The translations under genes and the position numbers were made by a program. Positions 16,599 through 24,762 of a stretch of 64,000 bases of DNA are shown in pieces; position 1 is the first letter of the stretch; the number at the start of each line of letters is the position of its first letter. This DNA is from Shimazuella kribbensis DSM 45090 (GTDB lineage Bacteria; Bacillota; Bacilli; Thermoactinomycetales; Thermoactinomycetaceae). The stretch is taken from positions 522,867 through 586,866 of the forward strand of contig NZ_ATZF01000001.1 in the NCBI RefSeq assembly GCF_000428065.1, read 5' to 3'. Below the pieces are notes generated by a model. The model had not been told where the DNA came from, did no database searches, and worked only from the letters and a program-made list of their open reading frames with translations.

Positions 16599-18251
16599 TA
16601 GCGTGTTCTTTATATTTAATTTTTCCGTGATCACATGTTTAAAACGAGGAGATAGTTTTACTTTAGCATGCTTACTCACAGTTCCTTTCTCCAATATCGT
16701 TAATGTAATATCATGGAATAAGGAATGGAGAATTTCATTTTTAATCTGAGGACTTTTAGTGTTTTTGTAGATGGTTAATATCTTGGTGAAATTATCTTTT
16801 ACAACCTCTACGTCTAATGGGGATTCACTGGTAATAGCAGTCTCTTCCACGTTACTATACCAACTTTCTTCCATCGTTTTTAATTCTTGTAGTTCCGCTT
16901 CAATAGCTGATCTTCTTTCTACAAAAGTTTGATCATCGTAGACACCATTTTCATATTTTGTAAAAATAAAATCTCTTCTTTTTTCGAGTTCCTTAATTTT
17001 AGACTTGATTTGATTTAGTATATCTTCTTTTCTTTGAGCATGTGTGAAATTTTCTTTTGATTTTTTTTCGATTATACCATGCAGTGATTTTTCTAAGGTA
17101 TTATTATCTATTTCATGAAAATACTCAAGCAAACCAACAACTTTTTCTTCAATTGGCTCATATCTTGTAGTAAGGCAGCCGTTGCGGCATCTTAGATAAT
17201 AATCAAAGTAAACCGATACTTCTCCATCTTTTTTCTTATGACGACGTTTTGATCGATTAATCACTAGTTTCTTTTCGCAAACATTACATACCATAAGAGC
17301 GGTGAGTTCAGAGACTGCAAAACCTTTTCCGTTATGTGATGGTGTAGTATGAGGATTATTTACTCTTTCCTGTGCTTCATAAAACACTTCTATGTCAATG
17401 ATAGGTTCATGAGCTTCTTCTACATAGATATGCTCATCCTTTGGACGGACAATAATCCTTCCTTTTCTACGTTCCGTTTGACTAAAACGAACATGCCCGA
17501 TGTATACCGGATTTGTAACCATCCTTTTTAACTGATGTGTATCCCAATTATCATATCCTTTGGGGGTTTTAATGCCTAATTTGCTCAAATAGTTGGATAT
17601 CGCTTTGAAACCAACTTTTCTACCTTCAATCCCATTGACATATAGATCAAAAATTAAACGAACCACTTTGGCTTGGTCTTCATCTATCTCTAATCGTTGT
17701 GTTCTGCTATTTAAATAATAACCGAATGGGACAGAACCAGTCATCCATTTGCCTTGCATAGCGTAGCTATAACGAGCTCCTACCATCCGTTCTTTAATTT
17801 GTTCATATTCTTCTCTTGCCATAAAAAGCTCAAAACGAATCTGTCTCGCATCGCTTGAATTATTAGGGTCATAAGTCCGATAGGGAGTAATAATATAAAT
17901 CCTTTTTTCTTGTAGCAAATCCATAATAAGACCTGTGTCTTCGTAGCTCCCACGACCAAGACGACTAATTTCTTTTACTGCTATCGTATCGTAACGTCCT
18001 TCTTTAAGGAGTTGGAGTACTTGTTGAAAGACTGGTCGATTGGCAATGCTGTCACCAGAACCAATTTCTAAAAATTGATCATACGGAATTCCAAGATCAT
18101 CTAGAACACGACACATGAGCATTTTTTGTTCTTCTAATGTATCTTCGCCAGTTCTCTTTTCTCTTTCTTCATCTCGTCGAGATTTACGAACATAGTTAAT
18201 AATGTTTGTTATTTTGTATTCTTCTTTTGATGTTTTTGGCTTACTTCTCAT
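16587..18251 (-). CDS. Large serine recombinase (phage-type integrase)
   Basis: 554 residues in the standard order. The resolvase-like catalytic domain (about 15-160) has the nucleophile Ser24 in YVRKSRRDEE and the Arg motif ISRLGRGSYED. Next come the recombinase domain (~165-275, VPFGYYLN), a zinc ribbon with Cys pairs (MVCNVCEKK and CRNGC, ~325-365), a coiled coil (~395-460) and a C-terminal tail. It integrates and, with a directionality factor, excises the element at the 12-bp core in tepA. No frameshift or missing key residue is seen, so it is probably active. ATG 18251 follows AAAGGTG. Confidence 0.95.
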   Translation of the reverse strand: MRSKPKTSKEEYKITNIINYVRKSRRDEEREKRTGEDTLEEQKMLMCRVLDDLGIPYDQFLEIGSGDSIANRPVFQQVLQLLKEGRYDTIAVKEISRLGRGSYEDTGLIMDLLQEKRIYIITPYRTYDPNNSSDARQIRFELFMAREEYEQIKERMVGARYSYAMQGKWMTGSVPFGYYLNSRTQRLEIDEDQAKVVRLIFDLYVNGIEGRKVGFKAISNYLSKLGIKTPKGYDNWDTHQLKRMVTNPVYIGHVRFSQTERRKGRIIVRPKDEHIYVEEAHEPIIDIEVFYEAQERVNNPHTTPSHNGKGFAVSELTALMVCNVCEKKLVINRSKRRHKKKDGEVSVYFDYYLRCRNGCLTTRYEPIEEKVVGLLEYFHEIDNNTLEKSLHGIIEKKSKENFTHAQRKEDILNQIKSKIKELEKRRDFIFTKYENGVYDDQTFVERRSAIEAELQELKTMEESWYSNVEETAITSESPLDVEVVKDNFTKILTIYKNTKSPQIKNEILHSLFHDITLTILEKGTVSKHAKVKLSPRFKHVITEKLNIKNTLEKA

Positions 18252-18257
18252 ACATTC

Positions 18258-18347
18258 ATCGCACCTTTAATTTATTGCTGTTTCTTTTTTTATATTGCTG
18301 TATCATATGTATTATATATTAATTAAACAGCGATAGAAAGGTGCGAT
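18258..18347. repeat. Nested inverted repeat upstream of the recombinase gene
   Basis: Outer arms of 11 bp (18258-18268 ATCGCACCTTT; 18337-18347 its complement) enclose inner arms of 7 bp (18277-18283 GCTGTTT; 18325-18331). It covers the recombinase promoter and ribosome binding region, so it may be an operator or control hairpin. Confidence 0.55.
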
Positions 18348-18367
18348 AGCATAATAAAAGCCGCTAT

Positions 18368-18535
18368 TTAGCGACTAATTGTTTCATCTGTTGATGGTGA
18401 GAGGTTTAAGTTTTTATACACTGCATTGGCTAGAGCATCATATAATTCAAATTCATATTTTTTATGGGTATGACCTTGCACTAATTCATAAATACAATCA
18501 TTTTTTTCAATTACAGCTATAACACTATCCTTCAA
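18368..18535 (-). CDS. 55-residue protein upstream of the recombinase gene
   Basis: The frame runs from TTG 18535 (AGGGGG nine bases upstream) to TAA 18368, directly followed by a small GCTA/TAGC hairpin. The product is a soluble, mixed-charge protein (MKDSVIAVIEK... to ...DETISR) that I do not recognise. It lies next to the serine recombinase gene on the same strand, the position where small recombination directionality factors such as SprB of phage SPbeta are found. That assignment rests on position and size only. Confidence 0.5.
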   Translation of the reverse strand: MKDSVIAVIEKNDCIYELVQGHTHKKYEFELYDALANAVYKNLNLSPSTDETISR

Positions 18536-18731
18536 TTTAAATAACCCCCTCTGTTAACATTAGAGTTTGTAAAACGAAGTAATGATATTCGTCTAATGTT
18601 TTATATCAAGGAGTAAGTGTGTTTGTGACAATGGAAAAAATAATTCTGAAATGGATCTGTTTTTTTGTTGTTAGTAATCTTAATATATAAATTAAGAAAA
18701 GGGATACTATTCTTGGTAGATTGGATAAGAG

Positions 18732-19457
18732 GTGCTTACTTTTCGTTCTAAGTTGTCGATGTTCATCATCGGAATCGTAACAACTCTCTTGGTTGCTTGT
18801 CAGCCAACAGATTCAGGGAGTCGTGTCACCAACGGGGATGGGATCTACGGGTCTATTGTCTTCGTAGAGGTGCTCCACTCCGATGGGTCTGGAGAGGGAT
18901 GTTCCGGGTTTCTGGTCGACAAGCGGGTCGTTCTCACGGCAGCCCATTGTTTTGACAATGATGCCGTAAAGACGTGGGTTCTCATGCCGAAGGAGAAAGG
19001 AGGATATCAGGAGTTGAGCGTTTCTCGATTCGCTAAAAGCTCCCGGTACAATCCAGACTCTGGTATGTACGACTACGCAGCCGTTTTCCTCAATAGCCCT
19101 GTTGAGAGGGAGCCCTTTAAGGTTGCTACTTTTCCGGGGAAGAAGGGGGATAAGGTATATACCGCAGGATTCCCAGGACAATATCAGGGGGAGGTATTTG
19201 ATGCTGCTGCCCCTAGCAAGTATCATCTCGAAATGTGGGAATACCCGCTGACTGTGAATGGGAACTACCACGGATTCCTGAGGATGAATGGTCCTGCCTA
19301 TCATGGACAATCCGGTTCCCTGTTCTACATCAAGGGAACGGGAGGACAGCGCGAAGCCTACGGTGTTTTTGACCGAGGTGATAACGGACCTCTGTTCTTT
19401 CTTTTCAATGCCTTTTCACTGAGAGAGATTTCTCAGTGGATTGATGTGTCGGAGTAG
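18732..19457 (+). CDS. Secreted lipoprotein serine protease, trypsin/V8-like (S1 family)
   Basis: 241 residues with a lipoprotein signal peptide (lipobox LLVAC) and a chymotrypsin-fold protease. The catalytic His is in VLTAAHCFD, the Asp in GMYDYAAV and the Ser in HGQSGSLFY. The enzyme would be anchored outside the membrane; the substrate is unknown. The G+C content is clearly above the surroundings (33 of 60 bases in the line 18841-18900, about 55%), so it came recently from another genome. GTG 18732 is used; ATG 18759 would lose the basic n-region. It stands alone on the plus strand as cargo of the element. Confidence 0.8.
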   Translation: MLTFRSKLSMFIIGIVTTLLVACQPTDSGSRVTNGDGIYGSIVFVEVLHSDGSGEGCSGFLVDKRVVLTAAHCFDNDAVKTWVLMPKEKGGYQELSVSRFAKSSRYNPDSGMYDYAAVFLNSPVEREPFKVATFPGKKGDKVYTAGFPGQYQGEVFDAAAPSKYHLEMWEYPLTVNGNYHGFLRMNGPAYHGQSGSLFYIKGTGGQREAYGVFDRGDNGPLFFLFNAFSLREISQWIDVSE

Positions 19458-19464
19458 TGTCCTA

Positions 19465-19503
19465 GCGGATCAACAGAGAGCTAACCCCTGCGAGTTGATC
19501 CGC
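19465..19503 (+). terminator. Stem-loop after the protease gene
   Basis: 10-bp perfect arms (GCGGATCAAC at 19465-19474; its complement at 19494-19503) without a T run. It came with the G+C-rich segment and is probably its terminator in the donor. Confidence 0.5.
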
Positions 19504-19635
19504 AGACATTTATAATGGGAACTCTGGGTTAGTACTGTTTTAGGTGCTGACTTTTTTAGCTATTACTTGTAAAGTCCTGTCACAGCCGTACATATATGAG
19601 AAAACACATATATAAGGGCTAGGTGTGATGTAACT

Positions 19636-19761
19636 TTGATTGATTTAACCAACCTTAATGTTCGGATTCGCCTGTTAGAAGAACGTATCTTCCTGTATGA
19701 ACAACTAGAAAATAAACGTAACTTAAATAATGAACAACAAGAATCATATATTCATATATAA
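19636..19761 (+). CDS. Possible 41-residue charged helical protein
   Basis: TTG 19636 (AGGTG ten bases upstream) to TAA 19761. It reads as a single amphipathic helix (NVRIRLLEERIFLYEQLEN), the size and shape of Spo0E-like or other small phage regulators, but it lacks the Spo0E signature S-Q-E-L-D. A terminator follows. The evidence is thin. Confidence 0.3.
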   Translation: MIDLTNLNVRIRLLEERIFLYEQLENKRNLNNEQQESYIHI

Positions 19762-19768
19762 ATGATTT

Positions 19769-19827
19769 AAAAAGAGTTGGTCAAACATAAGCGAATTAGC
19801 AGAGGCTTAAGTGATCAACTCTTTTTT
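19769..19827 (+). terminator. Terminator upstream of the terL relic
   Basis: AAAAAGAGTTG and CAACTCTTTTTT arms 36 bases apart, ending in a T run. Confidence 0.55.
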
Positions 19828-19831
19828 ATGT

Positions 19832-20067
19832 ATGAATACTTTTCTGGAGGATCGTAATCCAGATACCGAGGAAATTTGATCCCAGTAGGAATAGAGTTAG
19901 ATGATGCTCCAGATTTTCATACGGTATTGTGCAAATATCTTCATCTTGTTTCAAATGTAGAACCTACTAAACGTATTTGTTGGAGTGTTCCGCGGGGTCA
20001 TGCAAAAAGTGCGTATCTATCAAACATGTTTCCGATTCAACAAGTGGTGTATGGTTTGCGGAAATAA
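19832..20067 (+). pseudogene. Phage terminase large subunit, N-terminal relic
   Basis: Two frames joined by a one-base slip near 19876 read L-E-D-R-N-P-D-T-E-E-I then I-P-V-G-I-E-L-D-D-A-P-D-F-H, and continue to PTKRICWSVPRGHAKSAYLSN. The PRGHAKS motif is the Walker A of phage TerL packaging ATPases. The frame ends at TAA 20067, after about 78 residues of an enzyme that normally has more than 400; Walker B and the nuclease domain are missing. It is a dead fragment showing the element descends from a tailed phage. Confidence 0.7.
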
Positions 20068-20225
20068 TTCTTATTGTCTTAGAAAAGAGAGCATGTGTTG
20101 TAAATTTTTAAAATGGGTATCGGATCAGCTGAAGATTTTCCTTTTGCTGATATAATGGGTACTTATAACTATCAATTTCAATATCCCTAAAAATGGATTG
20201 TCCATTCACGAAAGGTTTGATTTTG

Positions 20226-20832
20226 TTGAATACCACTATTTATATAGTAAGACATGGACAAACAAAATGGAATTTAGAAGGACGTTTACAAGGAAGACTA
20301 GACTTTCCATTGACAGATGCTGGTGAGGAGCAGGCTCAGCAATTAGCGCAAAGACTACAAAACATCTCCTTTGATTCGTTCAAGTAATCGTGCATTTTCT
20401 ACTGCTCTCTTTTTGAAAGGAGACCGGGAGGTTGATGTGGTTAAATCCGATAGTCTCATGGAGATGGATTTTGCAACATGGGAAGGGAGAAAATGTAGTG
20501 AAATTCAAGATTTATTCCCTGAAGAATTACTTCTCATGAATGAGCACCCCGAAAACTTTGAAGCAAAGGAAACAAAAGGAGAAACTTTTCATGATATGCA
20601 GGGAAGATTAGCATCTTTTATTAATAAAGTTTTAAAGCAACATGCGGGACAGAACATTTTACTTGTATCTCATTCCATTACGATTAAGGTACTGATTAAT
20701 TATCTTCGAGGAGGAGATTTAAAGTATTTATGGGATGGACCAGATATTCATTGGGCAAGTCTGCATCAGGTTTGTTTTGAAGAAGATAAAACGAAAATAT
20801 TTTTTGAAGGAGAGGAGATCTCCCCTTTGTAA
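20226..20832 (+). pseudogene. Histidine-phosphatase (phosphoglycerate-mutase-like) gene with a frameshift
   Basis: The first frame (TTG 20226, after AAAGG) carries the phosphohistidine motif IVRHGQTKWN; the second (to TAA 20832) carries the second catalytic His in LLVSHSITIKV. They are out of register near 20380, where the expected Y-S-S-S-x-R-A block has lost a few bases (FDS then RSSNRAFSTA). Apart from that the sequence is well conserved, so inactivation looks recent. Members dephosphorylate small metabolites or sugars. Its place near the amino-sugar genes suggests a former sugar-phosphate phosphatase (inference). Confidence 0.8.
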
Positions 20833-20905
20833 CATTGACTCACAATATGATCTGATCATAAATAATGGTTAAGGTCATTTTTTATGATTTGGTTTGTAGA
20901 ATGTT

Positions 20906-21765
20906 TTAATAGGCAGTGAAAGATGGACCTGCAACTTCGTAGATCTGTAACTCATTACTTTTCTCTATTTTTTGGTGTACCTCAAAAAATTCGATATTCA
21001 TCTTGGTAAATTTCTCTTTATCTTCAATTTGGCTATAGCATAAAAGTAATTGATATAATGCGTCATGTTGCAATACAGGAAGGTCTCTATCTTTAGCTAA
21101 TTCGTTAGCTTTTTCAAGATATTCAATGGACTCAAGGAATTTATGTTGTTTTTTCGTGATTACTCCATATACAACCATTAGTTTTATCAATCGTCGTATA
21201 TCAACATTGTGTTTCTCTGCGATATTTTTTGCTATAGATAAATGATATTCTGCTTTTTTCCATTCCTCTTGTTTCGTTTTTAATGCCCCTAAGTAAACAT
21301 GAGCATCCACAAAACGACGTGGATATTTAAAATCCTCAAATAGAGCAACTGTATTAAAGCATGTGTTATCATTGCCTATTTCGAAATAAATTGTACCTAA
21401 TACAATGAGTAGCCCAAAAATTCGATTTCTATCTTTATCTTTTCTAGCTATAGAAATGCCTTCTTTCGCACATTCGATTGCTTCCTTGTATTTTTTAGCA
21501 GTTTTTAATAGCTGAGATTTGAATTTATAAAGATTAAGTCGTACTTTAATTGGCTCCATCTCATGAATATGATCCCAAATACTATTGATTAATTCTAGGG
21601 CAAGTTCACGTTGACCAAGAGCAATCAGATAAAGGATTTTATTTACGATTAATAAATTTCTTTGTTTGATGTGCTTTCATTAAAATATTTCAAACCTTTA
21701 TTTACATATTTCAATGCATTGTCAATGTCTTCTTCATAGTAATGACAGATACTCAAGGTATTAAA
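20906..21765 (-). pseudogene. TPR regulator fragment, broken paralogue of the XRE-TPR gene
   Basis: The open part (ATG 21559 to 20906, 217 residues) is all tetratricopeptide-like helices. The same protein continues upstream in two other frames (HYYEEDIDNALKYVNKGLKYF, then LYLIALGQRELALELINSIWDHIH), so there is at least one frameshift near 21665. The N-terminal DNA-binding part is missing. It resembles the C-terminal half of the intact XRE-TPR gene upstream on the same strand. It is most likely a decayed peptide-responsive (RRNPP-type) regulator. Confidence 0.6.
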
Positions 21766-22038
21766 GTTTTAACGATTCTGTTATTAATAGAAGTAATCTG
21801 GTTAATTAACAACTACAACAGAAACCAGATGGAGGCAGAGGCAAACTTTATTATCATTTCGAAGCGTGGAGCCGATCAGGAAGTGTTACGGAAGACATTG
21901 AATGAAATACTTTCTGGAGAGTATATAATAAAAAAAGTCGGAGATTTGATTTTCCGACTTTTACAATTCGATATCCCACGGCAGAAACAATTCTTCTACT
22001 TGGGTTATCTGTTTTTCTTTTGGCCACTTCACATTTAA
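21742..22038 (+). CDS. Weak open frame with coding-like composition (doubtful)
   Basis: From ATG 21742 the first ~65 codons look like real protein: a hydrophobic helix (VLTILLLIEVIWLI) followed by a charged region (MEAEANFIIISKRGADQEV). The last third is antisense to the XRE-TPR gene and overlaps its terminator, so it is not credible. There is no ribosome binding site. It may be a fragment of an unidentified small membrane protein. Confidence 0.2.
   Translation: MTDTQGIKVLTILLLIEVIWLINNYNRNQMEAEANFIIISKRGADQEVLRKTLNEILSGEYIIKKVGDLIFRLLQFDIPRQKQFFYLGYLFFFWPLHI
21929..21961 (-). terminator. Terminator of the XRE-TPR gene
   Basis: AAAGTCGGA arms (21953-21961 and 21934-21942) followed on the minus strand by a U run. 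Confidence 0.75.
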
Positions 22039-23139
22039 TTCGTTATAGCTATGAACAAGTTTATCAAAATACAAGCGTGACCCAAGATTTTTTGCAAGTG
22101 ATGCTGCCTCGGTCAAAATGAAGATACTCTGATCTATTTCCCCTTTTTGAATTTGAATTTCAGCTTGATAGTAGAGTAAATCTAATTTCGTGATAGGCTC
22201 TATTTCTGGATCGTTTGTTTCTTTTTGCATGGTTATCAATGCATCATTAGCTTCTTTTGGTTGATTAAGAAAGAGACGAGATTGAGCATCTCCAAAGACG
22301 TAAAGAGAATAACGCGATGCACGCAAGTATGGATATGCAGGATCTTTCTCAGGTTCCATCGGGAAATATTTATAGGCCAGTCCCAATGCTTGCATAGTTT
22401 CTTGAATTTGTCCACGCATAGCATATACTTCCGCAATACCAGCATATGTTCTTCCTTTCAACAGTGATGTCGCATGATTCATCAATGATATCGCTTTTTG
22501 AAATACATGTAATGCAGTACTGCTCCATTTCCGATGAAAAGCTATAGTCCCTAAACCAATGAGAGCTGCAACCTGTAAGTTTACATCTCCAGCGATTTGT
22601 CCATACATAAAAGCTTCTTTCCCAGCTTGTTCTGCTGCCCCAAAATTTTCTCGATCAGCAAATAATTCACAGGCTAATAGATGTGCTAGTGAGGCAAGTT
22701 TGGCAGCTTCCTGCTGAATCGATGACGATTGACGAGAAAGTGATGCCGTTTGACGACAATAAAGAGGCAAAATAGCTTCAACCTGATGAGGTTGACCATT
22801 GAAATATAAATCTTGGCAAGCAGCTATTCCTTGCGAAAGTAGATCATGATGCCACAGTTCCATTGTATTCATTGTGCCGATATTGAGTACCGAAGTGATG
22901 TCGTTAATAGGAGGCTGAATGTCATTTTCTTGTTCTTTACTTTCATCCATTATTAAGCCGAGTTCTTCTGGTGTACGCCCCAAGCATTCACACAATTGCT
23001 GAACACTGTCCATCCTGATCTGCTTTCCATTTTCTGCTCGTTCAATGGTCGAGAGAGATAACTGAGCGAAGTCTGCCAGTTGTTGCTGGTTCCAACCTTT
23101 TTGGCGTCTAGCTGTTCGTAACAAGGTATTTTTCACCAT
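21961..23139 (-). CDS. XRE-family HTH regulator with C-terminal TPR repeats (RRNPP-like)
   Basis: About 392 residues. Residues ~5-60 are a Cro/CI-type helix-turn-helix (QQQLADFAQLSLSTIERAENGKQ) followed by ~320 residues of TPR helices (YAGIAEVYAMRGQIQETMQALG and others). This layout is that of PlcR/NprR/AimR-type regulators, which often bind small secreted peptides. No peptide gene is recognisable next to it. ATG 23139 follows AAAGGAG; the frame stays open to 23181. It is divergent from the amino-sugar cassette, so control of that cassette or of the element is a reasonable guess. Confidence 0.8.
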   Translation of the reverse strand: MVKNTLLRTARRQKGWNQQQLADFAQLSLSTIERAENGKQIRMDSVQQLCECLGRTPEELGLIMDESKEQENDIQPPINDITSVLNIGTMNTMELWHHDLLSQGIAACQDLYFNGQPHQVEAILPLYCRQTASLSRQSSSIQQEAAKLASLAHLLACELFADRENFGAAEQAGKEAFMYGQIAGDVNLQVAALIGLGTIAFHRKWSSTALHVFQKAISLMNHATSLLKGRTYAGIAEVYAMRGQIQETMQALGLAYKYFPMEPEKDPAYPYLRASRYSLYVFGDAQSRLFLNQPKEANDALITMQKETNDPEIEPITKLDLLYYQAEIQIQKGEIDQSIFILTEAASLAKNLGSRLYFDKLVHSYNELNVKWPKEKQITQVEELFLPWDIEL

Positions 23140-23427
23140 CGTACTCCTTTCCTTTTGCAAAAACATTAAAAATACCATCACAACTGAAGGATAAGTGATG
23201 GGTTTCTGACGGGTGAAGATACAAAAATTGGATTATCATTATATTGAGAATAAATTCTAAATGATCTGCTATTTCCTAATTACAAATATTTTAACATTGG
23301 TTATTTAGTAAATGAAGCAAATGAACATGGGAGGATAATTAGCAGAATATTTAATTTTTTCTGAGGCCAATAAATCAGTGATTGGTGGTTTATTTGGTAG
23401 ATTCTATTGAAGGTGAGGCTATATCAA

Positions 23428-23703
23428 ATGAATGGACTACAAACTAAAAGTAATATCGAAAACCTTGATCAACTATTTAAGCGTTTAGATTGTATCAGTT
23501 GTATTAAATTAACACCTAAAGAAGGAAAGAGAGAAACTACTTTTGCTTACTGTGTAAAATTTAAATCTAGAAAAATGAAAACGCTTGTAAATTTCCACAC
23601 TTCAAATAATGAGGATATTTCCATACGTTTTACTGAACTTAGTAGTGTCGAATATTCAACCGGAAAAACAACCATTAGAGGTACTCATTTTGAAACATAT
23701 TAG
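23428..23703 (+). CDS. Hypothetical 91-residue protein at the head of the amino-sugar cassette
   Basis: ATG 23428 lies nine bases after GGTGAGG; the frame ends at TAG 23703, 54 bases before the next start. The product is small, soluble and basic, with two close Cys (CISC) and a beta-rich second half. I recognise no family. The spacing and strand suggest co-transcription with the oxidoreductase and aminotransferase genes. Confidence 0.5.
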   Translation: MNGLQTKSNIENLDQLFKRLDCISCIKLTPKEGKRETTFAYCVKFKSRKMKTLVNFHTSNNEDISIRFTELSSVEYSTGKTTIRGTHFETY

Positions 23704-23757
23704 TTGAGTTCAGAGTGTCTTAGCTCACCTAATCTAAAGATAAGGGAGGATTTATTT

Positions 23758-24762
23758 ATGTCTCAGTCTTTTCGTATTGGTTTTATTGGAGCAGGAAGAC
23801 AAGCAATAGAAGAGATGGCCTTAGTAGTACAGTCTAATTTTGGTGAAGTATCAGCAGTTTGTGATGTTGACTTAAAAGCAGCCAAAAGTTTAGCAGCTAG
23901 CTACAAAATTCCCTATTATCAGGATTATAAAGAGATGATTAGTCAAGAGCATCTTGATGGAGTTTTTATTTGCGTTCCACATAATGACCATTTCTCTTTG
24001 AGTATGTATGCATTGCAAAACAACTTACATGTCATAAAAGAAAAGCCATTTGCTCTTAGTGTTAAAGATGGTATGGAGCTGGTTTCGACTTCGAAAAGAA
24101 TGAAACGATCTATTTTAACGATGATGCAAAGAAGGGGGCATTCATCCTACCAAGAGGGTAAGAATGTATTAGACCAAGTCGGAAAAGTTTTCTTATTTAG
24201 AGGTTTCTATACTTTCAATGGCGATCCGTATGATTATGGCTGGAGAGGAATTAATCGCATTTCTGGTGGTGGGACAGTTATTGACATGGGTTATCACATT
24301 CTAGATCTGGTGATATGGTATTTAGGTTTACCCAATTTTGTTTATGCACAGTTAACTAACTTTGCTCGCCCAGATGTAAGTTATGAGACTGAAGATTCGG
24401 CTCTTATTACTTTTCGATTACCTAAATCAATGGGAAGTATAGTATTAACTCGTGCGTCTCATCCGAAAGAAGAAAAAATCTACATTCATGGAACAAAAGG
24501 CACATTAATTGTAGATCGTCAAAGTGTAAAGGTTATTGCCTTGAATGGGGAAGTAGTTAATTCCCAAAAATTTGATAAAGATTGGTCTAACTCAATTATT
24601 AATCAATTAGACGAGTTTATTATTACAGTTATGGCAGGTGGATTTGTTGATAGCTCAGATCAAATGGATCATTTGATTTTATTAGAGTCTATTTATAGAT
24701 CCCAAAAAACCGGAATGTCTGAACCCGTGATTTCAAATAAAAATAATTTGAAGGTGATATAA
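23758..24762 (+). CDS. Gfo/Idh/MocA-family NAD(P)-dependent sugar oxidoreductase
   Basis: 334 residues. The N-terminal Rossmann domain has GFIGAGRQA and the EKPFAL motif with the catalytic Lys; the C-terminal domain has the family's GGGTVIDMGYHILD helix with Asp/His. Such enzymes oxidise a sugar or inositol hydroxyl to a ketone. ATG 23758 lies eight bases after AAGGGAGG. Its stop abuts the ATG of the DegT-family aminotransferase gene, so the ketone product is probably the aminotransferase substrate, as in NtdC/NtdA or RifL/RifK pairs (inference). Confidence 0.88.
   Translation: MSQSFRIGFIGAGRQAIEEMALVVQSNFGEVSAVCDVDLKAAKSLAASYKIPYYQDYKEMISQEHLDGVFICVPHNDHFSLSMYALQNNLHVIKEKPFALSVKDGMELVSTSKRMKRSILTMMQRRGHSSYQEGKNVLDQVGKVFLFRGFYTFNGDPYDYGWRGINRISGGGTVIDMGYHILDLVIWYLGLPNFVYAQLTNFARPDVSYETEDSALITFRLPKSMGSIVLTRASHPKEEKIYIHGTKGTLIVDRQSVKVIALNGEVVNSQKFDKDWSNSIINQLDEFIITVMAGGFVDSSDQMDHLILLESIYRSQKTGMSEPVISNKNNLKVI

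Noticed and set aside
19636-19761. Spo0E-like phosphatase
   Set aside because: Size and helical look fit, but the diagnostic S-Q-E-L-D motif is absent, so no function was assigned.
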